Origin: Sinonovacula constricta
Lineage: Eukaryota > Mollusca > Bivalvia > Cardiida > Solecurtidae
NCBI GenBank assembly: GCA_007844125.1
Contig: CM017558.1
Coordinates: 42,900,769 to 42,964,768, forward strand
Direction: 5' to 3'
DNA length: 64,000 nt
Position 1 is the stretch's first letter, and the number at the start of each line of letters is the position of its first letter. Both the position numbers and the translations under genes were made by a program. The notes under the pieces were generated by a model that saw nothing but the letters and a program-made list of their open reading frames with translations, was not told the origin of the DNA and did no database searches. Of the stretch, positions 13,326 through 26,586 are shown one piece after another.

Positions 13326-16300
13326 GGCCAGTGACTGTGTCAAAAAATAATTTAAGTATTACAGGCGGCACTTTTTGTTACTGTGTCTCTAGGTGTACAG
13401 TTAAGTGGCTGTGTTAGAACATAATTTATGTACTATGGGCTGGACTATTTGTTACTGTGTCTATAGGGGTATAGTTAAGTGGCTGTGTTAGAAAATAATT
13501 CATGTATTATGGGCTGCACTATTTGTTACTGTGTGTATAGGGGTACAGTTAAATGGCTGTGTTAGAAAATAATTTATGTATAATGGGCTGCACTATTTGT
13601 TACTGCGTCTCTAGGTGTACAGTTACATGGCTGTGTTAGAAAATGATATATGTATTACGGGCTGCACTATTTGTTACTGCGTCTCTAGGTGTACAGGTAA
13701 ATGGCTGTGGCAGAAAATAATTTATGTATTATGGGCTGGACTATTTGTTACTGCGTCTATAGGTGTACAGTTACGTGGCAGTGTGAGAAAATAATTTATG
13801 TATTATGTGCTGGACTATTTGTTACTGCGTCTATAGGGGTATAGTTAAGTGTCTGTGTTAGAAAATAATGTATGTATTATTGGCTGCACTATTTGTTACT
13901 GCGTCTATAGGGGTATAGGTAAGTGGCTGTGTTAGAAAATAATTTATGTATTATGGGCTGCACTATTTGTTACTGCGTCTATAGGGGTATAGTTAAGTGG
14001 CTGTGTTAGAAAATAATTTATGTATTATGGGCTGCACTATTTGTTACTGCGTCTATAGGGTTATAGGTAAGAGGCTGTAATAGAAAATAATTTATGTATT
14101 ATTGGCTGCACTATTTGTTACTGAGTCTATAGGGGTATAGTTACATGGCTGTGTTAGAAAATAATTTATGTATTATGGGCTGCACTATTTGTTACTGTGT
14201 CTAAAGGGGTACAGTTAAATGGCTGTGTTAGTAAATAATTTATGTATTATGAGCTGCACTATTTGTTACTGCGTCTCAAGGTGTATAGTTAAATGGCTGT
14301 GTTAGAAAATAATTTATGTATCATGGGCTGTACTATTTGTTACTGCGTCTCTAGGTGTACAGTTAAATGGCTGTGTTAGAAAATAATTTATGTTTTATGG
14401 GCTGCATTATTTGTTACTGTGTCTGTAGGGGTATAGTTTAATGGCTGTTTTAGAAAATAATTTATGTATTATGGGCTGCACTATTTGTTACTGCGTCTCT
14501 AAGTGTACAGGCCAGTGACTGTGTCAAAAAATAATTTAAGTAATACAGGCGGCACTTTTTGTTACTGTGTCTCTAGGTGTACAGTTAAGTGGCTGTGTTA
14601 GAAAATAATTTATGTATTATGGGCTGGACTATTTGTTACTGTGTCTATAGGGGTATAGTTAAGTGGCTGTGTTAGAAAATAATTCATGTATTATGGGCTG
14701 CACTATTTGTTACTGTGTGTATAGGGGTACAGTTAAATGGCTGTGTTAGAAAATAATTTATGTATAATGGGCTGCACTATTTGTTACTGCGTCTCTAGGT
14801 GTACAGTTACATGGCTGTGTTAGAAAATGATATATGTATTACGGGCTGCACTATTTGTTACTGCGTCTCTAGGTGTGCAGTTAAATGGCTGTGGCAGAAA
14901 ATAATTTATGTATTATGGGCTGGACTATTTGTTACTGCGTCTCTAGGTGTGCAGTTAAATGGCTGTGTTAGAAAATAATTTATGTTTTATGGGCTGCATT
15001 ATTTGTTACTGTGTCTGTAGGGGTATAGTTTAATGGCTGTTTTAGAAAATAATTTATGTATTATGGGCTGCACTATTTGTTACTGCGTCTCTAAGTGTAC
15101 AGGCCAGTGACTGTGTCAAAAAATAATTTAAGTATTACAGGCGGCACTTTTTGTTACTGTGTCTCTAGGTGTACAGTTAAGGGGCTGTGTTAGAAAATAA
15201 TTTATGTATTATGGGCTGGACTATTTGTTACTGTGTCTATAGGGGTATAGTTAAGTGGCTGTGTTAGAAAATAATTAATGTATTATGGGCTGCACTATTT
15301 GTTACTGTGTGTATAGGGGTACAGTTAAATGGCTGTGTTAGAAAATAATTTATGTATAATGGGCTGCACTATTTGTTACTGCGTCTCTAGGTGTACAGTT
15401 AAATGGCTGTGTTAGAAAATAATTTATGTATTATGGGCTGGACTATTTGTTACTGCGTCTCTAGGTGTACAGTTACATGGCTGTGTTAGAAAATGATATA
15501 TGTATTATGGGCTGCACTATTTGTTACTGCGTCTCTAGGTGTACAATTAAGTGGCTGTGTTAGAAAATAATTTATGTATTATGGGCTGCACTATTTGTTA
15601 CTGCGTTTCTAGGTGTACAATTAAGTGGCTGTGTTAGAAAATAATTTATGTATTATGGGCTGCACTATTTGTTACTGCGTCTCTAGGTGTACAGTTAAGT
15701 GGCTGTGTTAGAAAATAATTTATGTATTATGCGCTGCACTATTTGTTACTGCGTCTCTAGGTGTACAGTTAAATGGCTGTGTTAGAAAATAATTTATGTA
15801 TTATGGGCTGCATTATTTGTTATTGTGTCTGTAGGGGTATAGTTTAATGGCTGTTTTAGAAAATAATTTATGTATTATGGGCTGCACTATTTGTTACTGC
15901 GTCTCTAAGTGTACAGGCCAGTGGCTGTGTCAAAAAATAAGTTAAGTATTACAGGCGGCACTTTTTGTTACTGTGTCTCTAGGTGTACAGTTAAGTGGCT
16001 GTGTTAGAAAATAATTTATGTATTATGGGCTGGACTATTTGTTACTGTGTCTATAGGGGTATAGTTAAGTGGCTGTGTTAGAAAATAATTCATGTATTAT
16101 GGGCTGCACTATTTGTTACTGTGTGTATAGGGGAACAGTTAAACGGCTGTGTTAGAAAATGATATATGTATTACGGGCTGCACTATTTGTTACTGCGTCT
16201 CTAGGTGTACAGGTAAATGGCTGTGGCAGAAAATAATTTATGTATTATGGGCTGGACTATTTGTTACTGCGTCTATAGGTGTACAGTTAAGTGGCTGTGT

Positions 16301-19300
16301 TAGAAAATAATTTATGTATTATGTGCTGGACTATTTGTTACTGCGTCTATAGGGGTATAGTTAAGTGTCTGTGTTAGAAAATAATGTATGTATTATTGGC
16401 TGCACTATTTGTTACTGCGTCTATAGGGGTATAGGTAAGTGGCTGTGTTAGAAAATAATTTATGTATTATGGGCTGCACTATTTGTTACTGCGTCTATAG
16501 GGGTATAGTTAAGTGGCTGTGTTAGAAAATAATTTATGTATTATGGGCTGCACTATTTGTTACTGCGTCTATAGGGTTATAGGTAAGAGGCTGTAATAGA
16601 AAATAATTTATGTATTATTGGCTGCACTATTTGTTACTGAGTCTATAGGGGTATAGTTACATGGCTGTGTTAGAAAATAATTTATGTATTATGGGCTGCA
16701 CTATTTGTTACTGTGTCTATAGGGGTACAGTTAAATGGCTGTGTTAGTAAATAATTTATGTATTATGAGCTGCACTATTTGTTACTACGTCTCAAGGTGT
16801 ATAGTTAAATGGCTGTGTTAGAAAATAATTTATGTATCATGGGCTGCACTATTTGTTACTGCGTCTCTAGGTGTACAGTTAAATGGCTGTGTTAGAAAAT
16901 AATTTATGTTTTATGGGCTGCATTATTTGTTACTGTGTCTGTAGGGGTATAGTTTAATGGCTGTTTTAGAAAATAATTTATGTATTATGGGCTGCACTAT
17001 TTGTTACTGCGTCTCTAAGTGTACAGGCCAGTGACTGTGTCAAAAAATAATTTAAGTATTACAGGCGGCACTTTTTGTTACTGTGTCTCTAGGTGTACAG
17101 TTAAGTGGCTGTGTTAGAAAATAATTTATGTATTATGGGCTGGACTATTTGTTACTGTGTCTATAGGGGTATAGTTAAGTGGCTGTGTTAGAAAATAATT
17201 CATGTATTATGGGCTGCACTATTTGTTACTGTGTGTATAGGGGTACAGTTAAATGGCTGTGTTAGAAAATAATTTATGTATAATGGGCTGCACTATTTGT
17301 TACTGCGTCTCTAGGTGTACAGTTACATGGCTGTGTTAGAAAATGATATATGTATTACGGGCTGCACTATTTGTTACTGCGTCTCTAGGTGTACAGGTAA
17401 ATGGCTGTGGCAGAAAATAATGTATGTATTATGGGCTGGACTATTTGTTACTGCGTCTCTAAGTGTACAGGTAAATGGCTGTGGCAGAAAATTTATGTAT
17501 TATGGGCTGCACTATTTGTTACTGCGTCTCTAGGTGTACAAGTAAATGGCTGTGGCAGAAAATAATTTATGTATTATGGGCTGCACTATTTGTTACTGCG
17601 TCTATAGGTGTACAGTTAAATGGCTGTGTTAGAAAATAATTTATGTTTTATGGGCTGCATTATTTGTTACTGTGTCTGTAGGGGTATAGTTTAATGGCTG
17701 TTTTAGAAAATAATTTATGTATTATGGGCTGCACTATTTGTTACTGCGTCTCTAAGTGTACAGGCCAGTGACTGTGTCAAAAAATAATTTAAGTATTACA
17801 GGCGGCACTTTTTGTTACTGTGTCTCTAGGTGTACAGTTAAGTGGCTGTGTTAGAAAATAATTTATGTATTATGGGCTGGACTATTTGTTACTGTGTCTA
17901 TAGGGGTATAGTTAAGTGGCTGTGTTAGAAAATAATTCATGTATTATGGGCTGCACTATTTGTTACTGTGTGTATAGGGGTACAGTTAAATGGCTGTGTT
18001 AGAAAATAATTTATGTATAATGGGCTGCACTATTTGTTACTGCGTCTCTAGGTGTACAGTTACATGGCTGTGTTAGAAAATGATATATGTATTACGGGCT
18101 GCACTATTTGTTACTGCGTCTCTAGGTGTACAGTTACATGGCTGTGTTAGAAAATGATATATGTATTATGGGCTGGACTATTTGTTACTGCGTCTCTAGG
18201 TGTACAGGTAAATGGCTGTGGCAGAAAACAATTTATGTATTATGGGCTGGACTATTTGTTACTGCGTCTATAGGTGTACAATTAAGTGGCAGTGTGAGAA
18301 AATAATTTATGTATTATGTGCTGGACTATTTGTTACTGCGTCTATAGGGGTATAGTTAAGTGTCTGTGTTAGAAAATAATGTATGTATTATTGGCTGCAC
18401 TATTTGTTACTGCGTCTATAGGGGTATAGGTAAGTGGCTGTGTTAGAAAATAATTTATGTATTATGGGCTGCACTATTTGTTACTGCGTCTATAGGGGTA
18501 TAGTTAAGTGGCTGTGTTAGAAAATAATTTATGTATTATGGGCTGCACTATTTGTTACTGCGTCTATAGGGTTATAGGTAAATGGCTGTAATAGAAAATA
18601 ATTTATGTATTATTGGCTGCACTATTTGTTACTGAGTCTATAGGGGTATAGTTACATGGCTGTGTTAGAAAATAATTTATGTATTATGGGCTGCACTATT
18701 TGTTACTGTGTCTATAGGGGTACAGTTAAATGGCTGTGTTAGTAAATAATTTATGTATTATGAGCTGCACTATTTGTTACTGCGTCTCAAGGTGTATAGT
18801 TAAATGGCTGTGTTAGAAAATAATTTATGTATCATGGGCTGCACTATTTGTTACGGTGTCTCTAGGTATATAGTTAAGTGGCTGTGTTAGAAAATAATTT
18901 ATGTATTACGGGCTGCACTATTTGTTACTGTGTCTATAGGGGTACAGTTAAATGGCTGTGTTAGAAAATAATTTGTGTATTATGGGCTGCACTATTTGTT
19001 ACTGTGTCTCTAGGTGTACAGTTAAGTGGCTGTGTTAGAAAATAATTTATGTATTATGGGCTGCACTATTTGTTACTGCGTCTCTAGGTGTACAGTTAAG
19101 TGGCTGTGTTAGAAAATAATTTATGTATTATGGGCTGCACTATTTGTTACTGCGTCTCTAGGTGTACAGTTAAGTGGCTGTGTTAGAAAATAATTTATGT
19201 ATTATGCGCTGCACTATTTGTTACTGCGTCTCTAGGTGTACAGTTAAATGGCTGTGTTAGAAAATAATTTATGTATTATGGGCTGCATTATTTGTTACTG

Positions 19301-20660
19301 TGTCTGTAGGGGTATAGTTTAATGGCTGTTTTAGAAAATAATTTATGTATTATGGGCTGCACTATTTGTTACTGCGTCTATAGGGTTATAGGTAAGTGGC
19401 TGTAATAGAAAATAATTTATGTATTATTGGCTGCACTATTTGTTACTGAGTCTATAGGGGTATAGTTACATGGCTGTGTTAGAAAATAATTTATGTATTA
19501 TGGGCTGCACTATTTGTTACTGTGTCTATAGGGGTACAGTTAAATGGCTGTGTTAGTAAATAATTTATGTATTATGAGCTGCACTATTTGTTACTGCGTC
19601 TCAAGGTGTATAGTTAAATGGCTGTGTTAGAAAATAATTTATGTATCATGGGCTGCACTATTTGTTACGGTGTCTCTAGGTATATAGTTAAGTGGCTGTG
19701 TTAGAAAATAATTTATGTATTATAGGCTGCACTATTTGTTACTGCGTCTCTAGGTGTATAGTTAAGTGGCTGTGTTAGAAAATAATTTATGTATTATGGG
19801 CTATACTATTTGTTACTGATTCTCTAGGTTTATAGTTAAGTGGCTGTGTTAGAAAATAATTTATGTATTATGCGCTGCACTATTTGTTACTGAGTCTATA
19901 GGGGTATAGTTAAATGGATGTGTTAGAAAATAATTTATGTATTATGGGCTGCACTATTTGTTACTGCCTCTCTAGGTGTACAGTTAAGTGGCTGTGTTAG
20001 AAAATAATTTATGTATTATGGGCTGCACTATTTGTTACTGCGTCTCTAGGTGTATAGTTAAGTGGCTATGTTAGAAAATAATTTATGTATTATGGGCTGC
20101 ACTATTTGTTACTCCGTCTCTAGGTGTACAGTTAAGTGGCTATGTTAGAAAGTAATTCATGTATTATGGGCTGCACTATTTGTTACTGTGTCTATAAGGA
20201 TATAGGTAAGTGGCTGTAATAGAAAATAATTTATGTATTATAGGCTGCACTATTTGTTACTGCGTCTCTAGGTGTACAGTTAAGTGGCTGTGTTAGAAAA
20301 TAGTTTATGTATTATGCGCTGCACTATTTGTTACTGTGTCTCTAGGTGTATAGTGAAATGGATGTGTTAGAAAATAATTTATGTATTACGGGCGGCACTA
20401 TTTGTTTCTGCGTCTCTAGGTGTACAGTTAAGTGGCTGTGTTATAAAATAATTTACGTATTATGCGCTGCACTATTTGTTACTGTGTCTCTAGGTGTATA
20501 GTTAAGTGTCTGTGTTAGAAAATAGTTTATGTATTATGCGCTGCACTATTTGTTACTGTGTCTCTAGGTGTACAGTTAAGTGGCTGTGTTATAAAATAAT
20601 TTACGTATTATGGGCTGCACTATTTGTTACTGCGTCTCTAAGTGTACAGGCCAGTGGCTG
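13326..20660. repeat. Domain of spaced GGCCAGT monomers
   Basis: A marker monomer with GGCCAGTGACTG or GGCCAGTGGCTG followed by an ACAGGCGGCACTTTTTG monomer recurs at 13326, 14510, 15102, 15916, 17026 and 17763. The spacings are 1184, 592, 814, 1110 and 737 bp, that is 16, 8, 11, 15 and 10 monomers (the last minus 3 bp). This is an irregular higher-order pattern produced by repeated segmental exchange. Confidence 0.75.
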
Positions 20661-20759
20661 TGTCAAAAAATAATTTATGTATTATGGGCTGCACTTTTTG
20701 TTACTGCGTCTCTAGGTATACAGTTAAATGGCTGTGCCAGAAAATAATTTATGTATTAT

Positions 20760-23345
20760 GGGTGGCACTATTTGTTACTGCGTCTCTAGGTGTATAGTTA
20801 AGAGGCTGTGTTAGAAAATAATTTATGTATTACGGGCTGCACTATTTATTACTGCGTCTCTATGGGTATAGTTAAATGGCTGTGTTAGAAAATAATTTAT
20901 GCATTACGGGCTGCACTATTTGTTACTGCGTCTCTAGGTGTATAGTTAAGTGTCTGTGTTAGAAAATAATTTACGTATTATGCGCTGCACTATTTGTTAC
21001 TGCGTCTCGAGGTGTATAGTTAAGTGGCTGTGTTAGAAAATAATTTATGAATTACAGGCGGCAATATTTGTTACTGCATGTCTTGGTGTACAGTTAAGTG
21101 GCTGTGTTAGAAAATAAGTTATGTATTACGGGCTGCACTATTTCTTACTGTGTCTCTAGGTGTACAGGCCAGTGGCTGTGTCAGAAAGTAATTTATGTAT
21201 AACAGGCTGCACTATTTCTTACTGCATCTCTAGGTGTATAGTTAAGTGGCTGTGTTAGAAAATAATTTATGTATTATGGGCTGCACTATTTGTTACTGCG
21301 CCTCTAGGTGTACAGTTAAATGGCTGTGCCAGAAAATAATTTATGTATTATGGGCTGCACTATTTGTTACTGCGTCTCTAGGTGTATAGTTAAGTGGCTG
21401 TGTTAGAAAATAATTTATGAATTACAGGCGGCAATATTTGTTACTGCATGTCTTGGTGTCGGTTAAGTGGCTGTGTTAGAAAATAAGTTATGTATTACGG
21501 GCTGCACTATTTGTTACTGTGTCTCTAGGTGTACAGGCCAGTGGCTGTGTCAGAAAGTAATTTATGTATTATGGGCTGCACTATTTGTTACTGCGTCTCT
21601 AGGTGTATAGTTAAATGGCTGTGTTAGAAAAAAATTTATGTATCATGGGCTGCACTATTTGTTACGGTGTCTCTAGGTGTATAGTTAAGTGGCTGTGTTA
21701 GAAAATAATTTATGTATTACGGGCAGCACTACTTGTTACTGTGTCTATAGGGGTACAGTTAAATGACTGTGTTAGAAAATAATTTATGTATTATGGGCTG
21801 CACTATTTCTTACTGTGTCTCTAGGTGTACAGTTAAGTGGCTGTGTTAGAAAATAATTTATGTATTATGGGCTGCACTATTTGTTACTGCGTCTCTAGGT
21901 GTACAGTTAAGTGGCTGTGTTAGAAAATAATTTATGTATTATGGGCTGCACTATTTGTTACTGCGTCTCTAGGTGTACAGTTAAGTGGCTATGTTAGAAA
22001 ATAATTTATGTATTATGGGCTGCACTATTTGTTACTGCGTCTCTAGGTGTACAGTTAAATGGCTGTGTTAGAAAATAATTTATGTTTTATGGGCTGCATT
22101 ATTTGTTACTGTGTCTCTAGGGGTATAGTTTAATGGCTGTTTTAGAAAATAATTTATGTATTATGGGCGGCACTATTTGTTACTGCGTCTCTAGGTGTAT
22201 AGTTAAGAGGCTGTGTTAGAAAATAATTTATGTATTACGGGCTGCACTATTTATTACTGCGTCTCTATGGGTATAATTAAATGGCTGTGTTAGAAAATAA
22301 TTTATGCATTACGGGCTGCACTATTTGTTACTGCGTCTCTAGGTGTATAGTTAAGTGTCTGTGTTAGAAAATAATTTACGTATTATGCGCTGCACTATTT
22401 GTTACTGCGTCTCGAGGTGTATAGTTAAGTGGCTGTGTTAGAAAATAATTTATGAATTACAGGCGGCAATATTTGTTACTGCATGTCTTGGTGTACAGTT
22501 AAGTGGCTGTGTTAGAAAATAAGTTATGTATTACGGGCTGCACTATTTCTTACTGTGTCTCTAGGTGTACAGGCCAGTGGCTGTGTCAGAAAGTAATTTA
22601 TGTATAACAGGCTGCACTATTTCTTACTGCATCTCTAGGTGTATAGTTAAGTGGCTGTGTTAGAAAATAATTTATGTATTATGGGCTGCACTATTTGTTA
22701 CTGCGCCTCTAGGTGTACAGTTAAATGGCTGTGCCAGAAAATAATTTATGTATTATGGGCTGCACTATTTGTTACTGCGTCTCTAGGTGTATAGTTAAGT
22801 GGCTGTGTTAGAAAATAATTTATGAATTACAGGCGGCAATATTTGTTACTGCATGTCTTGGTGTCGGTTAAGTGGCTGTGTTAGAAAATAAGTTATGTAT
22901 TACGGGCTGCACTATTTCTTACTGTGTCTCTAGGTGTACAGGCCAGTGGCTGTGTCAGAAAGTAATTTATGTATTATGGGCTGCACTATTTGTTACTGCG
23001 TCTCTAGGTGTATAGTTAAATGGCTGTGTTAGAAAATAATTTATGTATTATGGGCTGCACTATTTGTTACTGCGTCTCTATGTGTACAGTTAAGTGGCTG
23101 TGTTAGAAAATAATTTATGTATTATGGGCTGCACTATTTGTTACTGCGTCTCTAGGTGTACAGTTAAGTGGCTATGTTAGAAAATAATTTATGTATTATG
23201 GGCTGCACTATTTGTTACTGCGTCTCTAGGTGTACAGTTAAATGGCTGTGTTAGAAAATAATTTATGTTTTATGGGCTGCATTATTTGTTACTGTGTCTC
23301 TAGGGGTAGAGTTTAATGGATGTTTTAGAAAATAATTTATGTATT
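20760..23345. repeat. Tandem duplication of 1405 bp with monomer loss
   Basis: 20761 and 22166 begin the same variant series at a 1405-bp offset, which holds through the rare GCATGTCTTGGTGTCGG variant (21444 and 22849). Further on, the offset falls to 1183 bp (GGCTATGTTAG at 21987 and 23170), so the second copy has lost three monomers (222 bp). Confidence 0.8.
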
Positions 23346-23359
23346 ATGGGCTGCACTAT

Positions 23360-26300
23360 TTGTTACTGCGTCTCTAAGTGTACAGGCCAGTGGCTGTGTT
23401 AAAAAATAATTTAAGTAGTACAGGCGGCACTTTTTGTTACTGTGTCTCTAGGTGTACAGTTAAGTGACTGTGTTAGAAAATAATTTATGTATTATGGGCT
23501 GGACTATTTGTTACTGCGTCTATAGGGGTATAGGTAAGTGGCTGTGTTAGAAAATAATTTATGTATTATGGGCTGCACTATTTGTTACTGTGTCTATAGG
23601 GGTATAGTTAAGTGGCTGTGTTAGAAAATAATTTATGTATTATGGGCTGCACTATTTGTTACTGTGTGTATAGGGGTACAGTTAAATGGCTGTGTTAGAA
23701 AATAATTTATGTATTATGGGCTGCACTATTTGTTACTGCGTCTCTAGGTGTAAAGTTAAATGGCTGTGTTAGAAAATAAGTTATGTTTTATGGGCTGCAC
23801 TATTTGTTACGGTGTCTCTAGGTGTATAGTTAAGTGGCTGTGTTAGAAAATAATTTATGTTTTATGGGCTGCATTATTTGTTACTGTGTCTATAGGTGTA
23901 CAGTTAAATGGCTGTTAGAAAATAATTTATGTATTACGGGCTGCACTATTTGTTACTGTGCCTCTAGGTGTACAGTTAAATGGCTGTGTCAGAAAATAAT
24001 TTATGTATTATGGGCTGCACTTTTTGTTACTGCGTCTCTAGGTGTACAGTTAAGTGGCTGTGTTAGAAAATAATTTATGTATTACGGGCTGCACTATTTA
24101 TTACTGCGTCCCTATGGGTATAGTTAAATGGCTGTGTTAGAAAATAATTTATCCATTACGGGCTGCACTATTTGTTACTGCGTCTCTAGGTGTACAGTTA
24201 AGTGGCTGTGTTAGAAAATAATTTATGTATTACGGGCTGCACTATTTGTTACTGTGCCTCTAGGTGTACAGTTAAATGGCTGTGTTAGAAAATAATTTGT
24301 TTTATGGGCTGCACTATTTGTTACTGCGTCTCTAGGTGTATAGTTAAATGGCTGTGCCAGAAAATAATTTATGTATTTCGGGCTGCACTATTTGTTACTG
24401 TGTCTATAGGTGTACAGTTAAATGGCTGTGTTAGAAAATAATTTATGTATTATGGGCTGCACTATTTGTTACTGTGTCTATAGGTGTACAGTTAAATGGC
24501 TGTGTTAGAAAATAATTTATGTTTTATGGGCTGCATTATTTGTTACTGTGTCTATAGGTGTACAGTTAAATGGCTGTTAGAAAATAAGTTATGTATTACG
24601 GGCTGCACTATTTGTTACTGTGCCTCTAGGTGTATAGTTAAATGGCTGTGTTAGAAAATAATTTATGTTTTATAGGCTGCACTATTTGTTACTGTGCCTC
24701 TAGGTGTACAGTTAAATGGCTGTGTTAGAAAATAATTTATGTTTTATGGGCTGCACAATTTGTTACTGCGTCTCTAGGTGTATAGTTAAATGGCTGTGCC
24801 AGAAAATAATTTATGTATTACGGGCTGCACTATTTGTTACTGTGCCTCTAGGTGTACAGTTAAATGGCTGTGTTAGAAAATAATTTATGTATTATGGGCT
24901 GCACTATTTGTTACTGCGTCTCTAAGTGTACAGGCCAGTGGCTGTGTTAAAAAATAATTTAAGTAGTACAGGCGGCACTTTTTGTTACTGTGTCTCTAGG
25001 TGTACAGTTAAGTGACTGTGTTAGAAAATAATTTATGTATTATGGGCTGGACTATTTGTTACTGCGTCTATAGGGGTATAGGTAAGTGGCTGTGTTAGAA
25101 AATAATTTATGTATTATGGGCTGCACTATTTGTTACTGTGTCTATAGGGGTATAGTTAAGTGGCTGTGTTAGAAAATAATTTATGTATTATGGGCTGCAC
25201 TATTTGTTACTGTGTGTATAGGGGTACAGTTAAATGGCTGTGTTAGAAAATAATTTATGTATTATGGGCTGCACTATTTGTTACTGCGTCTCTAGGTGTA
25301 AAGTTAAATGGCTGTGTTAGAAAATAAGTTATGTTTTATGGGCTGCACTATTTGTTACGGTGTCTCTAGGTGTATAGTTAAGTGGCTGTGTTAGAAAATA
25401 ATTTATGTTTTATGGGCTGCATTATTTGTTACTGTGTATATAGGTGTACAGTTAAATGGCTGTTAGAAAATAATTTATGTATTACGGGCTGCGCTATTTG
25501 TTACTGTGTCTCTAGATGTACAATTAAATGGCTGTGTCAGAAAATAATTTATGTATTATGGGCTGCACTTTTTGTTACTGCGTCTCTAGGTGTACAATTA
25601 AATGGCTGTGTCAGAAAATAATTTATGTATTATGGGCTGCACTATTTGTTACTGTGCCTCTAGGTGTACAATTAAATGGCTGTGTCAGAAAATAATTTAT
25701 GTATTATGGGCTGCACTTTTTGTTACTGCGTCTCTAGGTGTACAGTTAAGTGGCTGTGTTAGAAAATAATTTATGTATTACGGGCTGCACTATTTATTAC
25801 TGCGTCCCTATGGGTATAGTTAAATGGCTGTGTTAGAAAATAATTTATCCATTACGGGCTGCACTATTTGTTACTGCGTCTCTAGGTGTACAGTTAAGTG
25901 GCTGTGTTAGAAAATAATTTATGTATTACGGGCTGCACTATTTGTTACTGTGCCTCTAGGTGTACAGTTAAATGGCTGTGTTAGAAAATAATTTGTTTTA
26001 TGGGCTGCACTATTTGTTACTGCGTCTCTAGGTGTATAGTTAAATGGCTGTGCCAGAAAATAATTTATGTATTTCGGGCTGCACTATTTGTTACTGTGTC
26101 TATAGGTGTACAGTTAAATGGCTGTGTTAGAAAATAATTTATGTATTATGGGCTGCACTATTTGTTACTGTGTCTATAGGTGTACAGTTAAATGGCTGTG
26201 TTAGAAAATAATTTATGTTTTATGGGCTGCATTATTTGTTACTGTGTCTATAGGTGTACAGTTAAATGGCTGTTAGAAAATAAGTTATGTATTACGGGCT

Positions 26301-26586
26301 GCACTATTTGTTACTGTGCCTCTAGGTGTATAGTTAAATGGCTGTGTTAGAAAATAATTTATGTTTTATGGGCTGCACTATTTGTTACTGTGCCTCTAGG
26401 TGTACAGTTAAATGGCTGTGTTAGAAAATAATTTATGTTTTATGGGCTGCACAATTTGTTACTGCGTCTCTAGGTGTATAGTTAAATGGCTGTGCCAGAA
26501 AATAATTTATGTATTACGGGCTGCACTATTTGTTACTGTGCCTCTAGGTGTACAGTTAAATGGCTGTGTTAGAAAATAATTTATGT
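23360..26586. repeat. Tandem duplication of 1548 bp with two-monomer insertion
   Basis: GTACAGGCCAGTGGCTGTG with the following AAGTAGTACAGGCGG variant occurs at about 23381 and 24929 (offset 1548). After about 25621 the offset becomes 1696 bp, an insertion of exactly two monomers (148 bp). Part of the same block (about 23.5-24.2 kb) recurs once more at 28.44-29.15 kb, offset 4940. Confidence 0.8.
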
